In this document: piece by piece, positions 35,031-44,132 of the stretch
Layout of the letters: every line of letters starts with the position of its first letter
Position numbering within the stretch: position 1 is the first letter of the stretch
Assembly (NCBI RefSeq): GCF_029320955.1
Contig: NZ_CP119757.1
Location: 4,836,001-4,900,000 of the forward strand
Source of the DNA: Flavobacterium sp. YJ01
Lineage (GTDB): Bacteria > Bacteroidota > Bacteroidia > Flavobacteriales > Flavobacteriaceae
Direction: 5' to 3'
Length of the DNA stretch: 64,000 nt
Position numbers and translations under genes: made by a program
The notes under the pieces: generated by a model
Databases searched by the model: none
The model's input: the letters and a program-made list of their open reading frames with translations, nothing else
What the model was told of the DNA's origin: nothing

Positions 35031-36392
35031 ATGAATGTAGTTGCGATTTTTGATATTGGTAAAACAAACAAAAAAGTTTTTTTATTTAACGAAAATTATA
35101 AAATTGTCTGGGAAAAATCAGTTAATCTAGAGGAAACCACAGACGAAGATGGATTTCCGTGTGAAGATATCGAAGTACTTAAAAATTGGATTTTAGATCG
35201 ATTATCTGAAATAAAAGAGCTTAAAGATTATGTTTTAAAAGCCATCAATTTTAGCACTTACGGCGCCAGTTTTGTTTACATTGACGAAAACGGAAAAGTT
35301 TTAACTCCTCTGTATAATTATCTAAAAGATTATCCAGAGGAATTAAAAACTCAATTCTACGAAAAATACAAAGGAGAAAAAAAGTTTGCTGTAAAAACAG
35401 CTTCTCCAGTTTTAGGCAGTTTAAATTCTGGAATGCAGATTTACCGCTTAAAAGAAGAAAAGCCCGAAATATTCGAAAAGGTAAAATACTGTCTGCATTT
35501 GCCGCAGTTTTTGAGTTTTCTTTTAACGAATGAAGCTTACGCGGATATTACAAGTATTGGCTGTCATACGAATATGTGGAATTTCAAAAAAATGAAATAC
35601 CACAGATGGCTGAAAGAAGAGAATATTTCTGAGAAAATACCGCCAATACATTTTGGAAAAGATGTCATCATGACCCGCGAAAATCTAGCGATTGGAGTTG
35701 GTCTTCATGATAGTTCATCAGCCATTATTCCGTACACGATCAATTTTACAGAACCTTTTGTTTTATTATCAACAGGAACTTGGAGCATTTCTTTAAATCC
35801 TTTCAACAATAAACCTTTAACTTTTGACGAATCGCAAAACGATTGTCTTTGTTACATGCAATACACTGAAAAGCCAGTAAAAGCAGCGCGTTTATTTGCA
35901 GGAAATGAACATGAAGTGCAGACCAAACGTTTGGCAGAGTATTTTAATGTTCCAGTTGACGCTTATAAAGAAGTATATTTTGATAAGAAAATAGTAGCCA
36001 ATTTAAGAGCGCTTAATTTCCAGATTATTTATCCTAAAAAATACAATTTTGATATTTTGAAAGAATGTCCTTTTCAAAAAAGAGATCTTTCAAACTATAA
36101 GGATTACGAAACAGCTTATCATCAATTAATGTTGGATTTGGTGGAACAACAGGTTTTTTCTACCAATTTGGTCATTCATAACAGTCCGGTAAAAAAGATT
36201 TTTGTAGATGGAGGTTTCAGTAAAAATTCCATTTACATGAATTTACTGGCAGAAGCTTTTCCAGATGTAGAAGTTTATGCGGCCTCAATGGCTCAAGCGA
36301 GTGCTTTGGGCGCGGCGTTGGCGATACATCAAAACTGGAATCCGAAACCAATTCAGAACGATTTAATTGACTTGAAATTCTATAAACATTAG
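35031..36392 (+). CDS. rhaK: Rhamnulokinase (FGGY family)
   Basis: 453 residues from the ATG at 35031; a TTG ten codons upstream lies in the AT-rich repeat and is unlikely. FGGY kinase fold: the N-terminal domain has AIFDIGKTNKKVFLF, STYGASFVYI and the C-terminal domain LLSTGTWSISLNPF, LFAGNEHEVQ and VDGGFSKNSIYMNLLAEAF. It phosphorylates L-rhamnulose to rhamnulose 1-phosphate with ATP. Position after rhaI and before the lactate genes supports the rhamnulose assignment over other sugars of the family. Confidence 0.9.
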   Translation: MNVVAIFDIGKTNKKVFLFNENYKIVWEKSVNLEETTDEDGFPCEDIEVLKNWILDRLSEIKELKDYVLKAINFSTYGASFVYIDENGKVLTPLYNYLKDYPEELKTQFYEKYKGEKKFAVKTASPVLGSLNSGMQIYRLKEEKPEIFEKVKYCLHLPQFLSFLLTNEAYADITSIGCHTNMWNFKKMKYHRWLKEENISEKIPPIHFGKDVIMTRENLAIGVGLHDSSSAIIPYTINFTEPFVLLSTGTWSISLNPFNNKPLTFDESQNDCLCYMQYTEKPVKAARLFAGNEHEVQTKRLAEYFNVPVDAYKEVYFDKKIVANLRALNFQIIYPKKYNFDILKECPFQKRDLSNYKDYETAYHQLMLDLVEQQVFSTNLVIHNSPVKKIFVDGGFSKNSIYMNLLAEAFPDVEVYAASMAQASALGAALAIHQNWNPKPIQNDLIDLKFYKH

Positions 36393-36487
36393 GTAAAAAC
36401 GGTCTGTATGTTGTAAATTTGCTGAGAAACGTAATTTTTACATTTTTACAGTATACGCCTAATGAACAACACACTAAATATTAAAAT

Positions 36488-37228
36488 ATGAAAATTGGAC
36501 TTTTTATACCTTGTTATGTCGACCAATTTTACCCAAAAGTAGGAATTGCAACCTACGAATTACTTCAAAAATTAGGCTGTGATGTGCATTTCCCAATGGG
36601 ACAAACCTGTTGCGGACAACCTATGGCAAACAGCGGTTATGCACATTTGACAAAAGGTTGCGATGCTAATTTTATCGCCAATTTCTCTGGATTTGATTAT
36701 ATCGTTTGTCCTTCTGGAAGTTGCGTTTTACATGTCAAAGATCATTTGCATGACGAAAAACAAGAAGAGAAAGCAACAGCAATACGAAATACAGTTTACG
36801 AACTTACAGAGTTTATAACAGACGTTTTAAAAATCGATCATATCGACGGAAAATTTCCGTTTAAAGTCGGAATGCACGTAAGCTGTCACGGTCAGCGTGG
36901 TTTAAAGCTTTCGCAGATGTCTGAATTAAACGCGCCATTTTTCTCAAAACCAGAACAATTATTGCACAATATAGAAGGCCTTGATTTAGTTGCTCTTACG
37001 AGAAAAGACGAATGCTGTGGTTTCGGTGGAACTTTCTGTGTAACCGAAGAAGCGGTTTCTGTAAAAATGGGACAAGATCGTATTAAAGATCACGAAAGTC
37101 ATGATGTGGATTATATTACAGGAGGTGATATGTCTTGCTTAATGCATTTGGATGGAATTCTAAAAAGACAAAAAAGTAGAATCAAAACCATCCACATTGC
37201 CGAAATACTAAATTCACTCGAAAACTAA
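36488..37228 (+). CDS. lutA: Lactate utilisation protein A, Fe-S binding subunit
   Basis: 246 residues with two CCG-type cysteine-rich domains (QTCCGQPMANSGY near residue 41; ECCGFGGTFCV near residue 178) as in LutA and the GlcF or heterodisulfide-reductase-like proteins. LutA, LutB and LutC together oxidise L-lactate to pyruvate in the cytoplasm with electrons passing to the chain. It starts about 95 bases after rhaK, while lutB follows after 165 bases containing a dispersed repeat. Together with rhaEW the lut genes turn the C3 half of rhamnose into pyruvate. Confidence 0.92.
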   Translation: MKIGLFIPCYVDQFYPKVGIATYELLQKLGCDVHFPMGQTCCGQPMANSGYAHLTKGCDANFIANFSGFDYIVCPSGSCVLHVKDHLHDEKQEEKATAIRNTVYELTEFITDVLKIDHIDGKFPFKVGMHVSCHGQRGLKLSQMSELNAPFFSKPEQLLHNIEGLDLVALTRKDECCGFGGTFCVTEEAVSVKMGQDRIKDHESHDVDYITGGDMSCLMHLDGILKRQKSRIKTIHIAEILNSLEN

Positions 37229-37250
37229 AAATAAATGTTGAGTATAAAAT

Positions 37251-37347
37251 TTAACCGCAAAGTACGCAAAGTTTTACGCAATGTTCGCAAAGCTAATTTT
37301 TATCCTTGCGCACTTTGCGTTTTTTTCTTTGCGCACCTTTCGGTTAA
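37251..37347. repeat. Dispersed inverted repeat of the CGCAAAG type between lutA and lutB
   Basis: AACCGCAAAGTACGCAAAG and ACGCAATGTTCGCAAAG are followed by a partly complementary half (TTGCGCACTTTGCG, CTTTGCGCACCTTTCGG). Folds into a long imperfect hairpin. Related spacers lie at 7274, 45340 and 52229. Confidence 0.6.
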
Positions 37348-37393
37348 ATAAATCATTATAAACATTTCAAAATTGACTTTTAAATAATTAAAA

Positions 37394-38794
37394 ATGTCAT
37401 CAGAAAAAATAATACAGCATAGCGAAGCCGCAACAAAGTTCAATAAAGATGTAGAGCGTGTCAATTGGCACGATGAAACACTTTGGTTTGTTCGTGCTAA
37501 AAGAGATAAATCAGCTCATCAAATAGCAGATTGGGAATTGCTTCGCGAAACGGCTTCTCAAATAAAATTTAACGTACTTTCTAACATTCACGATTATTTA
37601 GTTGAATTTGAAGCGAATGCGCAACGAAACGGTGTCATTGTGCATTGGGCAGCCGATGCTAAAGAACATAACGAAATTGTGCATTCTATCATGGCAAAAC
37701 ATGATGTAAAGCAGATGGTTAAATCTAAATCGATGCTTACAGAAGAATGTCATTTAAATGATTATTTAGCCGAAAAAGGAATAGAAGTAATCGATTCTGA
37801 TTTAGGAGAATATATTGTACAGCTTAGAAAAGAACCGCCAAGCCATATTGTGCTTCCGGCGATTCACTTAAAAAAAGAAGATGTAAGTGAAACTTTCCAC
37901 GAACACTTAGGTACAGAAAAAGGAAATTTCAATCCACAATATTTAACGGAATCGGCTCGTCATAGTTTGAGAAATACTTTCTTGACTAGAAAAGTAGCTT
38001 TGACTGGAGTTAATTTTGCTGTTGCAGAAACAGGCGAATTTGTAGTTTGTACGAATGAAGGAAATGCCGATATGGGCGCGCATTTAGCAGACGTTCACAT
38101 CGCTTGTATGGGATTCGAGAAACTAATTCCGAAAAGAGAACATTTAGGTGTTTTCTTGCGATTATTGGCAAGAAGTGCTACGGGGCAACCTATTACAACT
38201 TTTTCAAGCCATTTCAAAAAACCAAGAGACGGAAAAGAAATGCACATCGTAATTGTAGACAACGGAAGAAGTACACAATTAGGAAGAGAAGATTTTAGAA
38301 ATTCGCTAAAATGTATTCGCTGTGGAGCGTGTATGAACACTTGTCCTGTTTATAGACGAAGCGGTGGACATAGTTATCATAATGCGGTTGCGGGACCAAT
38401 TGGTTCTATTTTGGCGCCAAATTTAGATATGAGCAAAAATGCCGATCTGCCTTTTGCAAGTACGCTTTGCGGTTCATGTACCAATGTTTGTCCAGTAAAA
38501 ATTGATATTCATGATCAATTGTACAAATGGCGTCAGGTTTTGGTAAAAGAAGGGCATACACCGACAGCTAAAACTGTAGCAATGAAAACGATGGCAACGG
38601 TATTGGCAAATCCAACAGTTTTTAATATTGCTGGAAAATCTGGACGATTCGTAATGAAGAATATTCCAGGAATGGTCAATAATAAAATGAATAAATGGTA
38701 CGATCAGCGCGAAATGCCAGATGTTCCAGAAGAATCTTTTAGAGAATGGTACAAGAAAAATTCGCGAGAATCTAAAGAAAAAGGAAATGAGTAG
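37394..38794 (+). CDS. lutB: Lactate utilisation protein B, iron-sulfur protein
   Basis: 466 residues. The LUD domain (about residues 60-300, with LTGVNFAVAETGEFVVCTNE) is followed by two 4Fe-4S ferredoxin-type clusters: CIRCGACMNTCPVYRRSG and CGSCTNVCPVKIDIHD. The C-terminal tail matches LutB. It is the electron-transfer core of the L-lactate dehydrogenase LutABC complex. The stop codon overlaps the lutC start by 8 bases (ATGAGTAG), so the two are translated from one message. Confidence 0.93.
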   Translation: MSSEKIIQHSEAATKFNKDVERVNWHDETLWFVRAKRDKSAHQIADWELLRETASQIKFNVLSNIHDYLVEFEANAQRNGVIVHWAADAKEHNEIVHSIMAKHDVKQMVKSKSMLTEECHLNDYLAEKGIEVIDSDLGEYIVQLRKEPPSHIVLPAIHLKKEDVSETFHEHLGTEKGNFNPQYLTESARHSLRNTFLTRKVALTGVNFAVAETGEFVVCTNEGNADMGAHLADVHIACMGFEKLIPKREHLGVFLRLLARSATGQPITTFSSHFKKPRDGKEMHIVIVDNGRSTQLGREDFRNSLKCIRCGACMNTCPVYRRSGGHSYHNAVAGPIGSILAPNLDMSKNADLPFASTLCGSCTNVCPVKIDIHDQLYKWRQVLVKEGHTPTAKTVAMKTMATVLANPTVFNIAGKSGRFVMKNIPGMVNNKMNKWYDQREMPDVPEESFREWYKKNSRESKEKGNE

Positions 38795-39374
38795 TAAAGG
38801 CGAAATTTTAAAAAGAATAAAAGCAAATCAGCCAGAATTGGTTTCAGAACTGCCAGATTTAAATCTTTTAGGTTCAGAACAATTTGATATTTTAGAAACT
38901 TATAAAACGGTTTTAAAAGGAATTGGTGGCGATCCTGTTGAAGTTGCGAGTTATGGCGAAATTATAAATTACATCAAATTCAATTATAATCTCGAAAAAC
39001 GATTAATTACAACGCTTCCAGAACTTTCTGAGATTGCTTCTTTAGATTGGAAAACAGTCGATCCGCATTCGTTACAAGATGTTGAATTAACAGTTGTAAA
39101 AGCGCATTTTGGAGTTGCAGAAAACAGCGGACTTTGGGTAACAGATGATATTTTAGGTCAGCGTGTCGCGCCTTTCATAGCGCAATATTTAGCAATTGTA
39201 GTTCATAAAAAAGATCTTATTCCAACAATGCAGCAAGCGTATCAAAGAATTGGAAACATGGAATATGGTTTCGGAACTTTCATCGCAGGTCCATCAAAAA
39301 CAGCAGATATTGAACAATCTTTAGTTCTTGGTGCTCACGGCGCGAGAGGATTGATTGTGTTTCTATTAGATTAA
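38787..39374 (+). CDS. lutC: Lactate utilisation protein C
   Basis: 195 residues from the ATG at 38787, which overlaps the end of lutB by 8 bases; a longer frame starting at 38721 inside lutB is not needed. The LUD fold is shown by VVKAHFGVAENSGLWVTDD and the C-terminal FIAGPSKTADIEQSLVLGAH, the latter highly conserved in LutC. It is the third part of the L-lactate oxidation complex. A strong hairpin follows its stop codon and ends the rhamnose/lactate run. Confidence 0.92.
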   Translation: MSSKGEILKRIKANQPELVSELPDLNLLGSEQFDILETYKTVLKGIGGDPVEVASYGEIINYIKFNYNLEKRLITTLPELSEIASLDWKTVDPHSLQDVELTVVKAHFGVAENSGLWVTDDILGQRVAPFIAQYLAIVVHKKDLIPTMQQAYQRIGNMEYGFGTFIAGPSKTADIEQSLVLGAHGARGLIVFLLD

Positions 39375-39398
39375 GAAAATCGAATATTTATATAATGA

Positions 39399-39428
39399 AA
39401 AAGCGAGGCATTTACCTCGCTTTTTTTA
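39399..39428. terminator. Terminator, bidirectional, between lutC and the DUF1508 gene
   Basis: Stem AAGCGAGG / CCTCGCTT with a 6-base loop, flanked by A on the left and T on the right, between convergent genes. Confidence 0.85.
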
Positions 39429-39446
39429 TGTTTAAAACAGTTTTAA

Positions 39447-39779
39447 TTATGCTGTTTGATCATCAATTGTTGCATCTGGAGCATTTTTCTTAACAGATTC
39501 AATTCCGTTTTCTCTTGCAGAAGTGCTTTCGTACATTTCGCTAGAACCTATAATTTGTCCATTTCCAGCTTTTAAGTTAAAATATGGTTTTCCGTTTTTC
39601 GCTTCTTTTCTGTCATAACGATTATCGTCGCCTGCATTTGTTTTTACAGATTCGATTCCGTTATTGCAAGCAGCTTTTGTTGTATAGCCTTCGCTTGTTA
39701 AAATTGTCTGGCCATTACCAGCTTTCAAATTGAACTGAAACTCTCCATTGGTTCTAGTAGTAATTACAAATTTTCCCAT
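39447..39779 (-). CDS. YegP-like protein with two DUF1508 repeats
   Basis: 110 residues made of two tandem DUF1508 units: GKFVITTRTNGEFQFNLKAG (residues 2-21) through GIESVKTNA, then NGKPYFNLKAGNGQIIGSSE through GIESVKKNA. This matches the YegP layout of small soluble proteins. Their function is not known. It has a terminator shared with lutC. No link to the sugar pathways is visible. Confidence 0.85.
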   Translation of the reverse strand: MGKFVITTRTNGEFQFNLKAGNGQTILTSEGYTTKAACNNGIESVKTNAGDDNRYDRKEAKNGKPYFNLKAGNGQIIGSSEMYESTSARENGIESVKKNAPDATIDDQTA

Positions 39780-39920
39780 GCAGTTTAAATTTAAGGTGAG
39801 TATTAATTATTTCGCTATCGATAAAAATACAAAACTTAGTAATACAAATCATACGTGAATTTGAAAAAATAATTACCGTAACAATAACAAATCATTTTAG
39901 TACAATAACTTATGTGAAAT

Positions 39921-40667
39921 TTAAATTCCTAAACGGAAATCAGAAACACTTTTTTCTTCTAAATTGATTTCTTCAAAAATACTTTGTGTTCCTTTATCCA
40001 TAGGGCATTGTGTGCTAATTCCCATCCAGATTTCTTTAGGATAATTGTTTTTGTACAAACGCACCATTTGCCAGTTCTTTTTATCAAGAGAATAATAGCT
40101 TGCAACCGTTTTAGTGTCCGAAGATATTTTCATATATACTGAAGGCTGTTTTACAACATCATGATTATTATCATCAGAAGTTCCCATCGTGCGAACAGTT
40201 ACAATCCTATGGTTGCCTCTTTCGTCCTGTTCAAAACAGAATTTTTGGTAAAAACTGTCATTTACATAAATGTATAGAACTCCAGCATTGTATAAGCCTT
40301 TCTCTGTAAATTGTGGTGTTACTTTAGAAACAAGCGTAAAAGGTTTGGTATTATCTACTTTTGATAAAAGCATTGGAGCTGTTGTATTAGATAATTTTCC
40401 ATCAGGATCAGAAAAATAATCTGATTTTTCGCCAGCTTTAAAAACGATTTTTTCATTTGTTTCTGTTTTAATTAAAGTGTCGGCACCATTTATTGCTTTT
40501 GTAAAATGGATATTTGACAATTTAATATCGCAAGGAGAACCATTAACAATTGCCGAATCTGATTTTATTTCTTCTGTCATAGTTGTTTTCGGGCCTTCAT
40601 TTTTATTATTACAGCTAGCTAAAAAAAGGCTTAGGATAATAAGAGCGTTGTAAAAAAATGTTTTCAT
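39921..40667 (-). CDS. DUF1349-family lipoprotein
   Basis: 248 residues with a lipobox (FLASCN, Cys about residue 19). The rest resembles the DUF1349 concanavalin-like fold: KAGEKSDYFSDPDG, a central TLVSKVTPQFTEKGLYNAGV, FCFEQDERGNHRIVTVRT, ASYYSLDKKNWQMVRLY and the C-terminal WMGISTQCP. Proteins of this family probably bind or act on carbohydrate but no reaction is assigned. It lies alone, divergent from the LuxR-type gene. The family match is from motif memory. Confidence 0.72.
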   Translation of the reverse strand: MKTFFYNALIILSLFLASCNNKNEGPKTTMTEEIKSDSAIVNGSPCDIKLSNIHFTKAINGADTLIKTETNEKIVFKAGEKSDYFSDPDGKLSNTTAPMLLSKVDNTKPFTLVSKVTPQFTEKGLYNAGVLYIYVNDSFYQKFCFEQDERGNHRIVTVRTMGTSDDNNHDVVKQPSVYMKISSDTKTVASYYSLDKKNWQMVRLYKNNYPKEIWMGISTQCPMDKGTQSIFEEINLEEKSVSDFRLGI

Positions 40668-40770
40668 AAATTATTTTTTTGGGATAGAAAGTGATATTTT
40701 TAAGTTTCCAAAAATAGAATTGCTAAATAAGAACAGCAATACGTAAAATTAACCAATTCCACTTTTTTAT

Positions 40771-41547
40771 ATGCCACAAAATCCTTCAGTCGAAAACCAA
40801 TTAATGAATACGTTTTTAGAACAAAAGTTTGAGATTGGAGAATCTAACGACATAGAAATGTACAAACAATTTGTCGCAAATTATGTCAAAATTGAGCAAT
40901 GTGTGGCAGTTTTGTCTGATTATCAAGCTGATTGCAGTTATATATTTGCAGGAAATTTTGGTTCTGTTTTCGGACTTCCAAATGAAAGTTCTGTGATTGA
41001 CTCTGCTTTTGAAGAATGTATTTTTACTAAAATCAATCCAGAAGATTTGGTTGAACGCCATGTCTTAGAACTTAATTTTTATGAGTTTTTAAAGGGAATT
41101 CCGAAAGAGGAATATTCCAATTACAGTACATTGAGTAGATTAAGAATGAAAGATTCGGTTGAGAAATGTTCTTACATCAATCATCGCACCATTTACCTTA
41201 AAACTTTCAGCAACGGAAGTATTTCTCTTGCCTTATGTTTATATGCACCTTCAACAGATTTACAATTTAAAAACGGCATTGACGGAAAAATTTTCAATAT
41301 TCAAACAGGAGAAGTTATTGAAGCTGAAAAGTATAAAAATAAAGCGGAAGCTATTCTTTCTAAAAGAGAAATAGAAGTTTTAAATAGTGTTGCAAAAGGA
41401 AATAAAAGCGAACAAATTGCCGCAGAAATGCATATTTCAGTTTATACCGTTCGACGTCACAGACAAAATATTATTGAAAAGTTGAAAGTAACTAATACTG
41501 CAGAAGCAGTTCAAACGGCTTATGTTCTTGGGCTGATTTCTTTTTAG
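40771..41547 (+). CDS. LuxR-type (GerE helix-turn-helix) transcriptional regulator
   Basis: 258 residues. The C-terminal 65 residues are a LuxR/GerE DNA-binding domain: LSKREIEVLNSVAKGNKSEQ, then AAEMHISVYTVRRHRQNI and EKLKVTNTAEAVQ. The first 170 residues have no receiver domain and look PAS-like (CSYIFAGNFGSVFGLP, LPNESSVIDSAFEECIFTKI), common in Bacteroidota regulators of this type. It is transcribed away from the DUF1349 lipoprotein and 61 bases before the NlpE-like gene. Targets and signal are unknown. Confidence 0.8.
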   Translation: MPQNPSVENQLMNTFLEQKFEIGESNDIEMYKQFVANYVKIEQCVAVLSDYQADCSYIFAGNFGSVFGLPNESSVIDSAFEECIFTKINPEDLVERHVLELNFYEFLKGIPKEEYSNYSTLSRLRMKDSVEKCSYINHRTIYLKTFSNGSISLALCLYAPSTDLQFKNGIDGKIFNIQTGEVIEAEKYKNKAEAILSKREIEVLNSVAKGNKSEQIAAEMHISVYTVRRHRQNIIEKLKVTNTAEAVQTAYVLGLISF

Positions 41548-41588
41548 AACCTAAAAATAATTAATTCAAAAAAAGTAAGAATATTCTT

Positions 41589-41596
41589 TATATTTG
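41589..41596 (+). promoter_or_regulatory. -7 element of the NlpE-like gene
   Basis: TATATTTG, a perfect match to the Bacteroidota -7 consensus, 12 bases before the ATG. No -33 element at the expected place. Confidence 0.4.
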
Positions 41597-41608
41597 TAAA
41601 AAAAGAAA

Positions 41609-42082
41609 ATGAAAAAGATATTAATTCTTACCGCAGTTTTTGCTCAATTGTTTGTATCATGTAATTCTAAAAAGCAAGCCGAGACAGATGAAATTGTAAA
41701 AAAAGATTCAATAGAAAATCAAATTGAAAGAGAAGAAACAGATAATATTTTGGTTTTTGAAGGATTACTGCCATGCGCAGATTGTTCTGGAATCGAAACG
41801 ATTTTGAGAATTGATCGTTTGAATAATAAATACGAACTTTCTAGTATTTACAAAGGAAAATCTCCAGAACGAACATCTAAAGAAAAAGGAAACCTTAATA
41901 CAGAAAGAGGCTTAGAAAATGATCCAGATGGTACAATTTATGTTTTAAATTGGGACAAACCGCAAAATAAACAAACGTATTATGGTTATTTCAGTAAAAA
42001 TCCAGAAAAGATTTATATGCTCGATAGAAATAAAAAAGTGATAAAATCAAAATTAGATTATTCTTTAGAACTAAATGAATAA
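41609..42082 (+). CDS. NlpE-like copper-resistance/stress lipoprotein
   Basis: 157 residues with a lipobox (LFVSCN, Cys about residue 18). It carries the NlpE N-terminal domain signature (EGLLPCADCSGIETILRI, residues 51-68) with the CxxC pair, then a lipocalin-like strand pattern. In enterobacteria NlpE senses surface contact and copper stress through the Cpx system; whether this role holds here is unknown. It has no operon partner in view. Confidence 0.78.
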   Translation: MKKILILTAVFAQLFVSCNSKKQAETDEIVKKDSIENQIEREETDNILVFEGLLPCADCSGIETILRIDRLNNKYELSSIYKGKSPERTSKEKGNLNTERGLENDPDGTIYVLNWDKPQNKQTYYGYFSKNPEKIYMLDRNKKVIKSKLDYSLELNE

Positions 42083-42176
42083 TTAATGTGTATTGTAAGC
42101 GCTGTTTCAGATTAAGTTTTTATTTTTAAGCTGATAAAAAATACTTCAATAGAATTTATATTGATGAAAATTACCC

Positions 42177-43298
42177 ATGAAAGAAATCAGCGAAATTCTT
42201 AAAGCTTATTCAGCAGCAAAAGAAGCAAGAAAAAAAACAGCTCTGGCAACCGTAGTTAAAGTCGAAGGCTCATTATACAGGCAGCCTGGCGCGCGCATGC
42301 TGGTAACTGAAGACGGAATGCTTACTGGTGCAATTAGCGGAGGATGTCTAGAAGGAGATGCGTTGCGAAAAGCGCTTCTTTCAATTAATCAAAAGCAAAA
42401 TAAACTTGTAACTTACAATACAAGTAATGAAGATGATGCAGAAGTTGGTTTACAGCTTGGATGCAACGGAATTGTTCACATTCTTTTTGAATATATAAAT
42501 GAAGAGACTGGAAACAATCCGATTGAGCTTTTAAAACAATTGGAATTAGAAAGAAAAGAAGCCGTAATGGTAACGGTTTTTTCTTTAAAGAGAAATGCTT
42601 TTCAGACAGGAACGACTTTGTTTTTTCGAAAAGAAAGTACTGTTTTAAATCATAGTAACGAAGTTTTAAATCTGATTCCTGATGTAGTAGAAGTTCTTAA
42701 AAACAAAACCTCAATAGTCAAGAAACTTAAAGAAAATGAAGACGAAGCTTTAATAGAATATATAAAACCGTCTATATCTTTAGTGATTGCCGGAGCTGGA
42801 AATGATATTCAGCCTTTAGTAAAGATGGCAACTATTTTAGGTTGGGAAATCAATATTGGAGAAGGTCGTGCCACACATGCTACTTTAAAGCGCTTTCCTA
42901 AAGCCAATCAAGTTTTGGTTGTAAAACCCGAGCAATTCCTTGATAATATTGAAATAGACGATCATACCTATTTTCTTTTAATGACGCATAATTACAAATA
43001 TGATCTGGCAGTTTTAAAATCTTTATTGCAAACGAACTGCCATTATATTGGTATTCTCGGTCCAAAATCAAAATTTAGCCGAATGTTAGATGATCTCCAG
43101 AGCGAAGGAATTTTGATAAACGAAGAACAGTTAAGCCGAATTCATAGTCCTGTCGGATTGGATATTGGTGCCGAAACTTCAGAAGAAATTGCATTATCTA
43201 TCATTTCCGAAATTAAAGCCGTTGCATCACAACGTGCCGGAACTTACTTGAAATACAAATCGGGTAAAATTCATAATGAAGTTTATCATGGAAAATAA
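42177..43298 (+). CDS. XdhC/PaoD-family molybdenum cofactor maturation protein
   Basis: 373 residues. The N-terminal XdhC/CoxI domain shows GSLYRQPGARMLVTEDG and GAISGGCLEGDALRKA (residues about 30-65). A C-terminal Rossmann domain follows (VIAGAGNDIQPLVKMA, YIGILGPKSKFSRML). These proteins bind the molybdenum cofactor, protect it, and insert it into xanthine dehydrogenase-family enzymes; in E. coli the PaoD member serves PaoABC. It overlaps mocA by 11 bases and lies close to the paoABC-like genes, supporting that pairing. Confidence 0.88.
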   Translation: MKEISEILKAYSAAKEARKKTALATVVKVEGSLYRQPGARMLVTEDGMLTGAISGGCLEGDALRKALLSINQKQNKLVTYNTSNEDDAEVGLQLGCNGIVHILFEYINEETGNNPIELLKQLELERKEAVMVTVFSLKRNAFQTGTTLFFRKESTVLNHSNEVLNLIPDVVEVLKNKTSIVKKLKENEDEALIEYIKPSISLVIAGAGNDIQPLVKMATILGWEINIGEGRATHATLKRFPKANQVLVVKPEQFLDNIEIDDHTYFLLMTHNYKYDLAVLKSLLQTNCHYIGILGPKSKFSRMLDDLQSEGILINEEQLSRIHSPVGLDIGAETSEEIALSIISEIKAVASQRAGTYLKYKSGKIHNEVYHGK

Positions 43299-43890
43299 AC
43301 TGTCTAATTCAACTGGAATTATCATTTTAGCCGCAGGAAATTCTTCGAGATTAGGACGCCCGAAACAATTGCTGGAATATAAAAAATCAACACTTTTAAA
43401 GAACACAATTTCTGAAGCTTTAAAGGTCGAAAATGCATTGGTAATAGTTGTAACGGGTGCGAACGATGAAGTTATAAAAAATGAAATTAATTCGGCTGAA
43501 ATAACAGTTTGTTTAAATACAGATTGGGAAAACGGAATGTCATCTTCTATTGCAAAGGGATTAAATGAATTATCAATCTTAAATCCCGATTGTCAGCAGT
43601 GTATTTTAGCAGTTTGCGATCAGCCTTTTGTAACCAGTACAATATTTGAAAATCTTATAAACGAACATCATAAAACCCAAAAAGGAATTATAGCTTCTGC
43701 TTACTCCGAAACTTTAGGCACGCCAGTTTTATTTCATCAAAAATATTTCGAAGAGCTTTTAGAATTAACAGGACAGGAAGGAGCCAAAAAACTGATTAAA
43801 AAATATACTGATGATGTTGTCTCTGTTCTTTTTGAAAAAGGGAATATTGATATTGATACCGAAGAAGATTATCAGGAGTTGATTTCTTGA
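43288..43890 (+). CDS. mocA: Molybdenum cofactor cytidylyltransferase (MocA-like nucleotidyltransferase)
   Basis: 200 residues from the ATG at 43288, an ATG four codons earlier (43276) is possible. The nucleotidyltransferase signature is GIIILAAGNSSRLGRPKQLL, followed by SSIAKGLNEL and AVCDQPFVT. MocA adds CMP to the molybdopterin to form the cytosine dinucleotide cofactor, which is used by the PaoABC-type and related enzymes. It overlaps the end of the xdhC-like gene. The NTP-transferase fold is clear; the cytidylyl (rather than guanylyl) choice comes from the context. Confidence 0.85.
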   Translation: MENKLSNSTGIIILAAGNSSRLGRPKQLLEYKKSTLLKNTISEALKVENALVIVVTGANDEVIKNEINSAEITVCLNTDWENGMSSSIAKGLNELSILNPDCQQCILAVCDQPFVTSTIFENLINEHHKTQKGIIASAYSETLGTPVLFHQKYFEELLELTGQEGAKKLIKKYTDDVVSVLFEKGNIDIDTEEDYQELIS

Positions 43891-43963
43891 TTTCTTGATT
43901 TTTTAGGGACAAAGGGACAAAGGGACAAAGGTTCAGAGGTTTTTTACTAAAAGATGAATAGCG

Positions 43964-44081
43964 TCCAGCTTTAGCTGGATGATATAATTATTTATATTCA
44001 AAAGGCTTTAGCCAAAAACAGCAGAAGTTTGGCTAAAGCCTTTTGCTGTGATTCTATTTATTTCTCCAGTTGAAACTGGAG
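43964..44081. repeat. Composite palindromic element, second copy type
   Basis: Three hairpins in a row: TCCAGCT/AGCTGGA (43964-43979), a perfect 17-base inverted repeat AAAAGGCTTTAGCCAAA (44000-44016) with its complement (44028-44044), and CTCCAGT/ACTGGAG (44064-44081). The box TGTGATTCTAT at 44047-44057 is identical to the one in the element at 12.5 kb. It lies between mocA and the cysteine desulfurase, where the two genes converge, and 43890-43945 is a GACAAAG-type simple repeat. Confidence 0.7.
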
Positions 44082-44132
44082 GCAATTCAAAAAAAAAACC
44101 TTTGCTTCTTAGCGACTTTGCGAGATTGAATA

